A DNA stretch of 64,000 bases, taken from assembly GCF_910592395.1 (NCBI RefSeq), contig NC_088311.1:19780501-19844500 (forward strand), written 5' to 3'. The translations under genes and the position numbers were made by a program. The notes beneath the pieces are model-generated. The model was not told the DNA's origin, did not search any database, and saw only the letters and a program-made list of their open reading frames with translations. This document shows positions 12,001 through 23,519 of this stretch, in pieces (position 1 is the stretch's first letter; every line of letters begins with the position of its first letter). Source of the stretch: Lineus longissimus. Taxonomy: Eukaryota; Nemertea; Pilidiophora; Heteronemertea; Lineidae.

Positions 12001-14554
12001 AGCCCAAACTGCTCAAGTGCTCAGATTTCTTTGAAGTTTGATTTTTATTGATCTTAGCATCTCGAACAAACAGGTTTTTCTCAACAGGGTTAAATCAGAA
12101 CTTACCTTCCATATTTCTTCACGTCTTTCTGACCGCAGCCCTTGAGATCACTAACAACAATGGTATCATTCAATGGGGAGACAAACAGCATTCTAGTGTC
12201 GGACGGACGTTTTTGATTGACAGCTACGGCTAATATTGGATTCTGATTAGCATAGCAGCACAGGTAGCTACCCCTTGAGCGGACGGATTGACAGTTGGGG
12301 GTGATGGAAGCAAGTGGGTACTGGATGGATGTCCATGTAGCAGCATACCCAGGGCCACTGAAATTGACAAGGCAAGTATGAAATTTGATCTGCACATCAC
12401 ATTATATGTAGACAGATGACAGGAAAGCCTAGCAATGACGAATATTTATGACATTTAAATCACCTTTGAACGAGTGCACACTGTCCATCCGTCTTCATCA
12501 CAGTGAGAGTGGTAACAACCAAAGACTGCTCCACATTGAATACAAAAGACACCATGCACAGCTGACCAAGCACCTGAAAAATGAATTAAATCATAAGTGG
12601 AGATCAGTAGTATAGTGGTTAGAGCACCCAGCTCATGATCAGGAGGCTGTGGGTTTGACTTTCCGAAGAGCGAAGAGCAAATGAAGAAGAATTTTTTTAT
12701 TAAACGATTGCAAGAAAAGGTGTTTGCCTTCACTCCGTGTTCTTTGGTGTAAAGACAGAGGGTATTACATTTAGAAGCAATGCATTCACTCTTCAGTTAT
12801 CCTACCAAGAATCATTCACATTTATAAATTGTACTGACCTTATTCTCCATGAATGAACCAGAAACACTGGCTTCCTTGTATTCAGGGATAGGCATTTGGA
12901 CATCATCCGGCATTGCTACAAGACTCCATCTTCCTTTGACATCCCCCTTTTTGGACGCGAACATGTTCTGTCCAGGGTCAATTTGCCAGAGAAATACCCG
13001 AGATAAGCCCATCACAACCAAAATATTGGCCCCATCTTCGGACATTAACACTTTTGGTTTATGTGTCCCTAGAAGAGAGGGATCAATGATTTAGAATGTT
13101 ATCAGTCAGACAAGGCAAACTATTCGAAATAATATGGTAAACGTGTATGACCATCTAAAGAAGTGGCATCTTTGCTTTTCACAATGTTATTATTTAGGCA
13201 CACTGATCTTACCCTGTTCAAGCTATAGCCAGCCAATCACACTCACCGGATGTGACATTGCTCAAAGCCAAAACAAAAACAAAAATTAATTTCTTGCGGA
13301 ACAGACTTAAAGTGCGCCCACAGGACAGAGAAATGGTGTCCTTAACACAAAGGTGTACTGAAAGTGCACCCACAGGACAGAGAAATGGTGTCCTTAACAC
13401 AAAGGTGTACTGAACAGAGAGGTTAAATTGAATGGAGACAACCAATGTTGGTCCAAGACAAGTGTCCTTAATAGAGAGGGTGTCGTTAATAGAGATTGCG
13501 TCCTTAATAAAGGGGTGGGTCCACTCTACCTCTAGTTCCTTGTCCTCGAGCACCTCCGCTTGGCTTTGCCGTCATCATGAGATTAGCCATGCCATGGATC
13601 ATCTTCAGCATGTCTTTGTCCTTATACCACAGGAAAAGATCTCCACATTGTAATAGGCCAACTAGGTAGTGGCCTACAAATTAAGAAATGAGAAATATTA
13701 AGGAGAACTACACACAATCCAACTTGCCCAGTGGCAGTACTTTGACTGAAGTTTGATGTTTAAAGACCCATCATTACTTGAGTGCCTGGAGCCATGTATT
13801 GGCTAATGGCAATACTCATCATTCATAAGACTCGGCAATATTTGTTCAAAAGACATGCATGATGATGACCATTTAAGTCACTAAAACTAGACACCTAAAA
13901 GAGTAATATTTACCATTTTTGGTATGTGTCAGAGAGACAGCCTCCTGTAGGACATTTCGAAGCTTAGGTATCTTCTTTTTCGTCTTTCCTGATGGCAGAT
14001 ATAGCACACTCAGACGATGTGTGTCCATCATGAAAAGACTCTCATTTTCCTGAAAAATAATGCCAAAATATACAAGGCGTACAAGATCATACATATAATG
14101 TCATGTAAAGTGAAAAAAAGTAAATAAAGGCATCAAAGCTTGTAAACTAAACAACGAGCTTGGATGTGGAGATGAAACAAGAGGCAAAGCTGTCATGCTG
14201 TCTTTCGCAACATTATCACCACATGAGAGAACTTCAGCAACAGGCCAAGTTGAGAAGAAATTTGAAAGCCCTTGGCCTGTTGACAGTTCCTTCGGTTTGA
14301 CTCTATAAGGGGTCAGCCAGAAAACAACTTCAGAAAACAGATACATATAATTGTCTTTGGAATCTAGTAACTCTCACGTTTAGAAAATCAAATTATCTGA
14401 CTGAAAATTAAGTGTAATTCGAGTCCTATGTATCAACGTGACTTCTTCTTTCAGTATTTGGTGCAAAACTTACCTCGCCAAGCCAGGCAAAACTCGGCCA
14501 TGGCTTTTTCCTTTTGATTGATGTTGACGCGAGAACTTCCAACTCCAATTTCAT
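27..14554 (-). CDS. CPLANE1: CPLANE1 (C5orf42/JBTS17)-like ciliogenesis and planar polarity effector 1, 3' end outside window
   Basis: CPLANE proteins act at the ciliary base and transition zone in recruiting intraflagellar transport; human CPLANE1 mutations cause Joubert syndrome (family knowledge). Exons, 5' to 3': 14554-14474, 14049-13914, 13673-13530, 13068-12839, 12573-12464, 12357-12106, 11920-11738, 11491-10328, 10051-9870, 9657-9583, 9388-9189, 9019-8857, 8623-8398, 8246-8092, 7916-7690, 7530-7363, 7115-6897, 6695-6389, 6186-4656, 4615-4307, 2121-1926, 1647-432, 138-27 (last least sure). Phases agree throughout, giving about 2,528 residues; human is about 3,200. Recognition rests on conserved blocks: the N-terminus (STSIKRKKPWP, then GKTKKKIP), beta-propeller blocks over roughly residues 1-400, LPEAVWFANKMGDWK, YLPAPPLYCPQP and IPFTRFINSE. 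A 5' UTR exon border lies near 14584. Divergent from the FAM167-like gene. Confidence 0.95.
1755..1832 (-). repeat. tRNA-like (SINE-type) remnant
   Basis: On the minus strand there is a degenerate A-box (TTGGCTCAGA), an anticodon-like loop and a B-box-like GGGTTTCAAAGCC at tRNA spacing. It lies in a CPLANE1 intron. The stem pairs are too eroded for a working tRNA. Confidence 0.4.
3396..3406 (+). repeat. G11 homopolymer
   Basis: Run of eleven G within a CPLANE1 intron (the C-run on the transcribed sense strand). The 2.2-kb intron 2122-4306 otherwise shows no coding feature I can support. Confidence 0.9.
4364..4606 (-). repeat. In-frame 57-bp coding minisatellite in CPLANE1 exon 20
   Basis: Four full copies of a 57-bp unit (4364, 4421, 4478, 4535) plus a 15-bp partial copy. 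Read on the minus strand each unit gives 19 residues of the form SSEDLLSSTLNIS followed by IPILSC, with no stop or phase change. The host exon (4307-4615) has a consensus acceptor and donor and fits the phase of both neighbours, so the repeat is probably translated as a Ser/Leu-rich linker after about residue 1,918. Copies differ by only a few bases. Confidence 0.85.
12603..12662 (+). repeat. tRNA-derived repeat (SINE-like)
   Basis: A-box-like TAGTATAGTGGTTAGAGCA and B-box-like GGGTTTGACT at tRNA spacing, with an anticodon-loop-like CTCATGATC between. It lies in a CPLANE1 intron, antisense to the gene. No convincing acceptor stem, so a SINE head or tRNA pseudogene is more likely than a tRNA gene. 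Confidence 0.5.
13309..13413. repeat. 52-bp direct tandem duplication
   Basis: Two adjacent, nearly identical 52-bp copies (starting 13309 and 13361) containing CCCACAGGACAGAG and GTGTCCTTAACAC, in a CPLANE1 intron. Shortened, diverged versions (GTGTCCTTAATAG..) follow to about 13510. Confidence 0.8.
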
Positions 14555-15039
14555 CTTGCATGTCTTGATAACTGATTTTGATAACTGAAGAAGGAAAGAA
14601 TCACTGTTTACTTTAAAAAACCCATAGCCTAACAACACTATACAGAGGCTCAAGATGACAAGAAGAATAGTACAGACAGTAATAAGTGTAAAATAGCTGG
14701 CTAAAAAATAGCTTGAAGTCCTTCATTATTCGTAATTGATGAAATGGCATACAATATCAATAATCGGACCACTGATGTCGTTAGGCCTACTGTTTTTTGC
14801 AACGGTGCGCCGGTAAAGCCCGGTGCCATACACCCGGTAGCCTATACGGCTCAAATTTACAATCCCCGATCGGAAATGACGTAGTTTGATCGCATTCAAC
14901 TATAAATCCATTTAACAGTGGCGCTTCTATAATCAACCGATGACCTTTTTTTGGGCCATGAAAGGGGATTGTAAACTTGTTCCTATACAGACGGTACTTT
15001 CTTTGCAGAGGCGAGAGGGATACAATACAAGTACAACAC

Positions 15040-15054
15040 GTCAACAGCGGCAAC
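15040..15054 (+). promoter_or_regulatory. RFX X-box-like imperfect palindrome upstream of CPLANE1
   Basis: GTCAAC-AGC-GGCAAC: the right half-site matches the RFX consensus RGYAAC fully and the left half (GTNRCC) with one mismatch. It lies about 490 bp upstream of the CPLANE1 start codon. RFX factors commonly drive ciliary genes. A one-mismatch site can arise by chance. Confidence 0.3.
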
Positions 15055-15742
15055 TGGCGGGTGGGGGGTGATTATTTGACCCAGTTTCAAGCATGCTCTT
15101 CAACTCAGCAACAAGCATGGTCATTATGAACAACATGAACAACACCCACTTTTCATACAACCAGTACATCTTCCAAGATAGAAGCACGTCACCAATCTAC
15201 GACTATATAATATTAATAGGCCTATGCATTGCTGCATAGGCGGCCTATGCAACGATTTCATTTTCACTTTTCGTTTTTTTACCTCTTTCCACACTTTTGC
15301 ATTGTAGACTGACCTTCTAATATGAACCTATCCACATACCTATTTCATCGTTTGGTTATTATTAAAAGTAAAATATTGTAGGTATTAAGGCAAACATTTT
15401 AAACTTGAATCTGCAAGAATGTTTTGATTTGTTTTCAACGCGATTTGATACATCCTCGATGTACACATTGAAGAATGTCTGAGTTCTTCTAGTAATAACA
15501 GGTGACGCCACCATTAGTTCATGCGTTCCTATTTTTTACGCGGGAAATACGAATGCCCGGTCCACTGCATCCGGAGTGTAATCACCAGGCGCAATATGCG
15601 CCAATGCCATCTGATGGGACAAGTTGGTACCAATCTAAGAAAGGAGGGGGGCGTCTCATAGGCCATACCGACTTTGGAGCAGTGAATGTCAATCAAAAGT
15701 GTCCTCCTTTCACGTTTGATTGTCACATCGTCCCAGAAATGA

Positions 15743-15796
15743 GGGGGGGGGGGGGGCGGTCAAAATTAAATGGCAATTGCGGAGGGGGGGGGGGGG
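15743..15796 (+). repeat. Paired G14 and G13 runs
   Basis: G14 at 15743-15756 and G13 at 15784-15796, 27 bases apart. They could form G-quadruplexes and are prone to length errors in assembly. Open frames spanning them are glycine/proline homopolymer artefacts. Confidence 0.9.
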
Positions 15797-16439
15797 CGTT
15801 TTCAAGAATGGGAAGACAACCCAATAAGTGTCATACTCAAAAGATGGCCATTCTCGGTGATTTGTCCTCGGAACAGGATAGCGAAACCTCACTATTGTTA
15901 CCATAGGGCCACACAAGGTTGTGCATCACTCCCAAAATGTGGGATGGTTAGGAATATATACACCTCGTTTTAAAAAGTTTCTGCATGCAAGTTACTCTCG
16001 TGATTTCTCGTCATTACTCCCGCACACGCGTGTATCTTAAGAGCCCCTCCTAAGAAGGGGGCTTATGAAGACAATGAAGACTTCAGACATATAACACCAA
16101 CCATAGTTAATACTGCACCACTCGGAAAGCCCATTAAGGAAGAGACCAAAAGATAGTCACACTATCACACTTTATTCTTCTCCTTCAAAAGATATGTAAT
16201 CAAACACCATGAGAGGTGTCCAAGAACAAAGACACTGCTGAATAGAGATCTTACACTGGTTGGACTCAACAACAATGTGCCAGCACTAAACATCATGTAC
16301 ACAAACATTCTATAGACATGTGTTATCTATTGGGTTGAAATCTATTGTGCATGACTTAAGTTGAGCCATGTAAGATTACAATAGGTTAGGTCACTGCTGC
16401 CATTACACCATGATTAAACAGGTTTGGGGCCCAATTTGA

Positions 16440-16797
16440 TTACAAAAGAACCACAGCGGGGATTCCACCGTAAAATCGACGCAAAGTGAAATGGCGGGAA
16501 AATTTAAATCCGAGAGAAATCTGTTTCCGATACAGTGCATGGTACATGATTTCTTCAGGATGAAGCTGAAATGACTTTGGCTGAAGCTTGGTTGTGTTGT
16601 CTATGTGACATGTCTTCTTTTCAGGTTGACTGTAGGGCTTTCTCTGCTTGTTCGTTAGGTTTTCCATATAGATCAAGCTTGTACCCATCTTTGATCACAT
16701 TGAATCCCAGAGTCAGTCGTTTAATCCTCTCCTCGCACATTTTATAGCGCCGAGTGTTGCACTGAAGTTCAGGATGGATAGACCGGGAGACTCTCTT
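16440..16797 (-). pseudogene. Coding-like fragment related to 27,523-27,850; identity unknown
   Basis: On the minus strand an open frame from about 16790 reads HPELQCNTRRYKMCEER then IKRLTLGFNV and stops near 16623. An overlapping frame from the ATG at 16688 runs to 16440 and ends FYGGIPAVVLL. The first part resembles a minus-strand segment at 27.5-27.85 kb in both DNA and protein. I do not recognise the family. The two overlapping frames suggest a frameshifted remnant or misread splicing. Confidence 0.35.
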
Positions 16798-16893
16798 ATG
16801 TTCCTACCACAGCGTGTTATTTACATAAGTCAAAACACTGACTTCTCTATCCTTCTCAGGTCAAGAGATTTATAATTTCCGATCATATAAATA

Positions 16894-16948
16894 CACGTTA
16901 CTATCACCATTTATATCATAATATTATATAAATGGTGATAGTAACGTG
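16894..16948. repeat. Perfect 23-bp-arm hairpin
   Basis: Arms starting CACGTTACTATCACC and ending GGTGATAGTAACGTG pair perfectly around a 9-base AT loop. It may be a minimal palindromic MITE. No gene nearby depends on it. Confidence 0.85.
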
Positions 16949-17129
16949 ATATTATCAGGAAGGAACCCAATAAAATGGCATTTATAGCCTACTTGGTGGA
17001 AATTATGATTGAGTGTCTGGTCATAGATCATTTGTCAAGCCGGTCAGGTACTGCATTAAAGGGAGTCTTGCAGGTGTCAGGTATCAAGTTACACGAATTC
17101 GCCAATAGGAGTCTCTTCATTCTGACTGT

Positions 17130-17262
17130 ACAACGGAACTATTCACGCTTGTACGATGATTATATTTTATGCTGAATCAAACACGACCAAGTCCCCCCTA
17201 ACCGTGCATATATCAGTCAGGTGAAGATGACCGATTTGGCTTTCTAGCTCCTGCCTATACAG
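17130..17262. repeat. Dispersed repeat fragment shared with 39.94 kb and 51.74 kb
   Basis: Contains ACTATTCACGCTTGTA, AGTCCCCCCTAACC and ACCGATTTGGCTTTCTAG. Related strings recur at 39938-40037 and 51740-51812. It appears to be a decayed interspersed repeat. Confidence 0.5.
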
Positions 17263-19015
17263 CCCCACCCTCCACCCCTTTAACACGGTTTCAGTGACTC
17301 TATGCAAGTGCAACTGGTTCAAATTGGTACCACCGCACGAGTGGGTCATAACAGAAATCCGGGACAGAAATACTTTAGAGCTGACACATTGCTATTTACT
17401 TGGAAGACTACTGTTTAAAGCTACATATAAAATAACAAACATACATTTCAAACCTGCAGGCCTAAGGACCTTTATCAGAACAAGATAAGCCTCTCTCTTG
17501 ATGAATCCACACACATCCTTGTCAGACGCGATTTGACCGACACAAAACGTAATTAAATTAACCATATGGCCTACGTGCAAAGTTTTGTTACGATTTCACA
17601 ATTCAAATAGCTGACAGAAGAGAAGTCAAATTTTAGTGTCTTCTAATTAAGTGACAGACAGTCGGTTGACAGGTTGTGACAAATAAAGCTTTTAGTTCGC
17701 CAACACACCTACAAATCAAATTGTTTTCTGCATGACCAGTGACGCTGTGAAGAACTAAGAACACGTTAGGATGAAGTATTTTGAACTCCATGGGGCTTCG
17801 AATTATATTTTTGCAGTACATTCACGCTTGTAAACGAAATCATACCTTTACAACTGAGTCAAACGGGACACATATCAGCGACTGTGCAATTTTCGTCACC
17901 TCGAGAAAGACCATCAATAAGACGCCCCATATCTCCTCCCTTTTAAAGTCGTCCACAAAAGAGGGCAGGTGGTCGAGACCAAAAATTGATGGTGCCATTC
18001 GATGACAGATCAAGATACATGGGTGGCTATAGAGACCAATGACTTTCAGCGTGCAATAATAGAAAACCAAAAATTCATTTATTTCTCTTAGGGACACTTG
18101 TTCTGCAACCATATTGTTTCATCGGTCAAAGACATCCGTCGGCAACGGACGAAATTCGGCTCGGATCAAAATACAACAATTCTTCCGTCAGAAAATGTCA
18201 TGTCATCCAAAATTGTCTAAAAATAAAAGCAAGCCTTCATTTTTTTATTGCTGAATTGAATTATAGTCGAGAGAACAAATACGTCTTCGAATCACATTGA
18301 AGCGCTTAATAAACTTCGCTTTATAAAATAAATTGCCGGTGAAATTACGTTCTATAGTCAAAAGTGCGAAACATGTCAATAAGGCCTATTATGAGATGAT
18401 TGGTTCTATAGCGTAAATAATTGTTAACTATTCAGGTTGCATGTTTTTCATATCGGCTGGCCTGGTGTACATGTATTTTTATTGGCGCTATCGAGGACAT
18501 GACGTATTTGTAAGAGGCCAGAGGTCAGGCTAACAGAACTTGAAATTGTCGCTCGGGGGGTCGCGGCAAGACTTCGGCACTTCAGTTTGTACGTGAAAAT
18601 GACTTCCTATAGTTCGGCGATTAAACTTTTTTGTTGAGGCATATTTTATTCGATTAGGGACCAGTCGTGACCAACAGGCGTCTGTCATGAAACGAATGAG
18701 TCGCCGTGGTTTAAGTCGTTCTGACACCGAGGAACACTGAGGGTCCCAATATTGATAGCAGCTGTGGTTCGGCCATCGCGGGATGTTGTGATTTTTAGGA
18801 TGCAATCCCAGGATGTGTAGATTTTTTTGGAATGCTATCACCGTGACGGGATGTTGTTATTTTTTGGAATGCACATATGGAAAGGATGTGCCCGCCCAAA
18901 TATCATGAAACGAATGTGATGTCCTAAACCAGGATATTAGATGATAATTCGAATCATTAGTAACGGAATAGGTCTGTGATATTTGCTTTGCTTTTTGCTG
19001 CAGGAAGAGAACTAC

Positions 19016-22000
19016 ATGACCGATATAATTCGAATGCAGGATTCCAGTCCACCGCCGTCCCCGACTAAACGACGTCACGGGACGGTGCTAGCCCCACATA
19101 CATGTATATTCACCCAGCCAGAAATAACACAGACCTTGCCACAATTTGTTTTCTCATCGCCTGAGCCTACCCGAAAATCATATCATGGCTCAGGGGAGGC
19201 GCCGGTGAATGGATCCCGTGATGGAGGAGTCCCCCCTAATGAAGTGACAATCCAAGGGACCTCGAACGGACCTAGTCAAGGACGAGCGACTCTCTCAGGA
19301 ACATCAGCGAATAAACCCTGTGACGGCCATGTGGCGGTGACACATCCTGAAAACCGACCCAAAGACTCTTCTCCCGGGATCTCGCCCTTCTACGGACCTC
19401 ACGAAGGAAAATGTGCGTGGACACAACCTGTAAATGGATCTAATGCTACTCAAATTATCGTGACTCCGCCAACACCTACTGGCTTCTCCGCTGGAGATCG
19501 TATTGACCTCCCGGAGCGCTTCAAGCAAACATGCTTTAAAAAATCAGCCATCAGGGAGGAGATTGATAGTGTGACTGAGTTGAGAGAAAGGGAGAGAGAC
19601 CTCACCACTGCCATTGGTTGGATACGCCAAGAAATCGTAAGTAGGTTGTGGTCACAGTGTCTCACGGTAACTCGTCCTCTGATTACAATGCTTTTGCCAA
19701 AATACAAAAGGCTAGTTTCGCGCAACCTGGTCCTGTGCTACTCATCTTTGCTTAGCTGCACAGGGAATTTGGAAAATTATTTAAAAAGTATATTGTGAAA
19801 ACTAATGAAGTTGATGAAATCAAACCAACTGAAATCCAAAAGAAGTGACAGAAATTTGTGATTGACGTTGTTGAAGCTATTCAAAAACAAAAAGTGTAAA
19901 ACTTTTTTTTGTTTCGCCAATAGTACGCATATCATGATATTCCATGCTCCCATTTGGTTGTTCGAAATTAGTTTTCATGATCGAGGTGTTTTTGCTTCGA
20001 GAAAGCTAGTGTATCAATCCCCTCGTGGCCGACCATAAGTTGAATTCCTCGAATGAAATCAGTGAAAGACTCAATGAGGCAAACGTTTAGAACTTACTGA
20101 GGCTTTATAGCGTAATTTGAAATCCAAGACAGACCTTATATGTTTATAGTTTGAAGTTCTAATGTTGATCTTTTAATCGTCGACCAGGGGTTTGGTGATC
20201 TCAGGGCCAATGCCATTTGGGTGTTTGGTCGGGCCTGTTGGATTAAGCTTATGATTACGTGTCCCAATATTCGGCTTTTTTCCAGTCCTCTTGACTACTA
20301 CATGTACTAACTAAGAACTTATTTAGTTGCAACATGATGGTTAACGCATCAAAATTGCGAGGGACCTTCACCATTGTCACCTGTCACTTGCAGCTTTTCC
20401 TAGCCCAGCTTCCGTACCATTGCGGTGCACTGCAACCATCTTACACGGGTCTTGCCTCTTCTCTTACCACCAGCGTCACTCCGGGCGCTCCGGTCCTCAC
20501 TTAACCGAGACGAAAATCATCGTTGGCTGTGACAACAGACCAACCTCTGTTGTCCGGCCCACCGAAATAAAATTCTAAGTAAGCATTACGATGTTGCAGG
20601 ATTAATCATAAATGATTTTAGCCAGATATGTCTTTGTGATGATATATATAACGCGATAAACGTAAACGTATCGGAGTGTAGGCTACCCTGGAGAATATAA
20701 ATCATGAGTAATCTCCTTCGAATGACTTGATTCATGCTATTAGCTGTAATTAAGCACTCAGACTCGAGTTACCAAAATTATCCAATTAATATCAATTTTA
20801 TCAAACGAGAAATGACGCGACAAGCCTTCCGGTGGAATCGGTTCACGTTTGCTGATTTGGTATAGGATGACACCTAGGTCGAAAAACTATTAAAGTTTTG
20901 AAAATTCATACAAGTCTCAGAGACATGAGCCTTACATTACATAAGCCTTACAAAAATCATCAGCAAATATCAAAACTGGAGTGGATATAGGTGTGCAGAT
21001 TAGACAACACTGCACCTTATGCAACTCTTCTTCGTTATGCCGAAACTTTGTACCGTAAGAAAACACCTTTGTTTCAACTACATGTATAACGAGCATGACT
21101 ACGAACTCAAAATCATCATTCATCTACAACATTATTAAGACGTTTAGTGAAAGTTCGGTTTCAAAACCGCCAGCCGTTTTATAAATATCGACAGGTTTAG
21201 CTTTAAAATGATATTGGATTTGTGCCTGCATGGACGACAAAGGCTTAAAGTCCAGTACCCTGATAACTGTCGCGTGTACTATCTAACCGTAATGGATATC
21301 CGTTGTATTTTCCTTTCACCTCACAAAACCAAATGAAAAAGACGCATGTCGAACCCTTTCTTCAGCGCAACAACACTCCGCTTCACTCTAATTGCCCTAA
21401 TCAAAACTTCTTTGTTGGAAAAATCAACCTTTAGTGCATAAGTCGAGATTCCAACATAACTGTATTGTGATATGTTGACCTTCTTTTATGGGGTGTTCAG
21501 AATTTATGAATTGATGTTATTATTGCTTAAATAACTGAGAGGTAATTTTAGATCACTGCTGAAATAAAGTCGCCAATTTGCCATTCCGCAACGGGACAAC
21601 TGCTCGGCTGTACAAAGGTTATGGCGACAAGTTGCTGGCCGATGGGTATTGGCCGAAGTGACTGATTGGCTCAACCCCATGATGTAACGCTGTTTCCCGC
21701 GGTTTGGTTAGTGCTTCACAAAGTATTCGCTACATGTATATGAACACATTATATGTTAACACCATCAGCGCCGAACCACGTAGATCTACGTGGCCCAAAT
21801 CCCCCTCTTTGAGCTGCTTATCGAAGTCTCAAGGCCTTCATGAAAGAACTACGCCATCGCCACCTTCAGGGCAAGGAAGGAACTGAAAAGACCTTTTCTT
21901 GTCTTTTCAGTTTCTGCCTTGCCCTGAAGATGGCGATGGCGTAGTTCGTACATGAAGTCCCTGAGATTCCGATAACCAGCTCAAAGAGGGAGGGGATTTG

Positions 22001-22408
22001 GGCCACGTAGATCTATTTACCGCAAAGTCAAATTCTGCAATCGGCAATTTAATTATGCATTACTTGCTAAATGAAAAACCAATTAGTTCGGAACTAATTG
22101 TCCTGATCTTTTCTCCACAGCTCAAGATGAAACAAGCAGACCGAGACCTGATGAGAAAGTTTATGGAGCTGGGCACAGTGATACACACCCTCCGAGACAG
22201 TGGCACATTCAACGTCACCTCCTCCTTCGACTCGCTGGACGAACTTCTTCTCCTGGAGGAGTTCCGTGAAGTGGGGGCCTACATGCCCATCGATGAAACA
22301 CTACCAAACTTAGCTTTTAAGCTGAGGACAATGTCAACTATTGTGGAACCAACGGTAGAACATTTAACTTTGCCCGTACCGAGGAGAAAGGATTCTGCCT
22401 TTTTATGA
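19016..22408 (+). CDS. FAM167 (DIORA)-like protein
   Basis: Two coding exons, 19016-19636 and 22121-22408, join in phase to 302 residues. The upstream CTGCAG acceptor ending at 19003 implies a noncoding first exon, and the chosen start is the first ATG after it (MTDIIRMQD). Residues 1-185 are low-complexity and Pro/Ser/Thr/Gly-rich. The exon junction lies inside the diagnostic helix (AIGWIRQEI|LKMKQADRDL, then MRKFMELGTVIHTL, about 198-231), matching the FAM167 pattern AIxWLRxELxxMRxxDxxLxRQLMxLxxxIxxLK. A C-terminal Arg/Ser-rich end (RRKDSAFL) also resembles the family. No catalytic motif; FAM167 proteins are adaptor-like and their function is poorly defined. The intron carries a MITE. Poly(A) signal at 22651. 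The alternative, the helically similar LURAP/FAM89 group, fits less well. Confidence 0.7.
19637..22120 (+). other. FAM167-like intron
   Basis: 2.5-kb intron (donor CGTAAGT, acceptor CTCCACAG). Apart from the MITE at 21781-22015 I see no supported feature. Confidence 0.7.
21781..22015. mobile_element. 235-bp palindromic MITE
   Basis: Near-complete inverted repeat with arms of about 110 bp. The ends are TAGATCTACGTGGCCCAAAT and its complement, and the inner arms carry CGCCATCGCCACCTTCAGGG and its complement. It is noncoding, inserted in the FAM167-like intron. The terminal TA could be a Tc1/mariner-type target duplication, but I cannot separate it from the palindrome. Confidence 0.85.
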
Positions 22409-22650
22409 TGTTTTCTCAAATCAAATAACGTATATTCTGTCTCGGTATCTAGTCATGTACATAAAGACAATTTATTTTATCTTCAACCTGCTGGAGACAC
22501 CCTTTGCTGGGGCCAAGTCGTCAAGCAATCCTTTTTCACCTGTATACCGGACTCCTCCGAGCTGAGAGTTTGCGTCGTTTCGTTTCACACCATGCCTTTA
22601 TTGAAAGATTCTGGTTTCACCGATCCGCATGTATAAGATCAATAGCGGTT

Positions 22651-22656
22651 AATAAA
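22651..22656 (+). terminator. Poly(A) signal AATAAA, FAM167-like gene
   Basis: AATAAA about 245 nt downstream of the stop codon. It is the first canonical signal on this strand after the gene. Confidence 0.5.
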
Positions 22657-23519
22657 ATGTCGCATTATACCGCGGAGAAAACGATCTGATTTACACGGGA
22701 TTATAACCCGCATTTGTTTTTAGGTATGTCTCCTAAGGCAGCCGGCAATCCTCCTCCTCGACTCTTTGCCTCCGAACCCTTGCCTGCAATTATGGCCCTG
22801 ATTATGGGCCTACATTTACAACTTCAACCAACTAGTAGGCTATTCTTTCTTGGTATATCTACAAAGTAACGTACGGAAAGGAGGGCCAAACATCGGAGCT
22901 AAAAACGGGAACTTGTAAGGAAAAGGAGGAGGAGCATGGGCGAAACGAGGGGATGCGGTGTCGATTCATTCCTGGCATATTACATATTAATCCCCTTTAT
23001 GGCATGTTAGTCCAGGATGCCCCTTATCACCTCACACCAACCACGACCCCCTTGGATCTCGTTTTTTCCAGCCATTGTCATTCTAAAACGAACAAAGATG
23101 GAAAATGGGGTCTGGGCTCAGGGTATGGGCATGTTATAGTCATAGTCTGTGCTTGAAATTGACACCATTTGGAACGGTCGGCATGGGAGGGGGCTATTCG
23201 CTGACTAAAGTACTATTCTAATCAAAACTGTTTCCAGCAACATGCCGGCAAAACATACCGGGTTTTTAATAACTATCTTTTGCAAAAAGGGAACTTTACG
23301 TAGGGGGAAGGGGTACGCTCCCCCTGCATCCTCCCCCTATGGATCCGCTCCTGCCCCAAGCACGGGCTAGCCGCCCAATAAACCAGTCGGCTTAACTGAA
23401 CTCTCCAATTCGTCTTACGCAGTCCAAATTATTCCCGCCAAAAGACTTCTCGCCCACCAGCCTTGTTCGTCTCAGCACCGGTAGTGGCGCTCCTCCAATT
23501 TCACCAAATCGCGTTCAAC
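22657..23519. other. Short intergenic region, probable MRI1 promoter
   Basis: About 860 bp between the FAM167-like gene and MRI1, which are on the same strand. No TATA box or clear element stands out; the region just before the MRI1 start is GC-richer. Confidence 0.5.

Larger units (their letters stand above)
14585..19003. other. Divergent intergenic region between CPLANE1 and the FAM167-like gene
   Basis: No convincing complete gene. It should hold the promoters of both divergently transcribed genes and their noncoding first exons, which I could not place. Contents listed separately: an X-box-like site, G-runs, a minus-strand coding-like fragment, a hairpin and a dispersed repeat fragment. 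Confidence 0.6.

Noticed and set aside
12603-12662. Functional tRNA gene
   Set aside because: A- and B-box-like strings are present but no closed acceptor stem is seen, and it lies in an intron among other repeats.
15502-15906. 134-codon plus-strand ORF
   Set aside because: Its glycine runs come from two poly-G tracts and there is no conserved motif.
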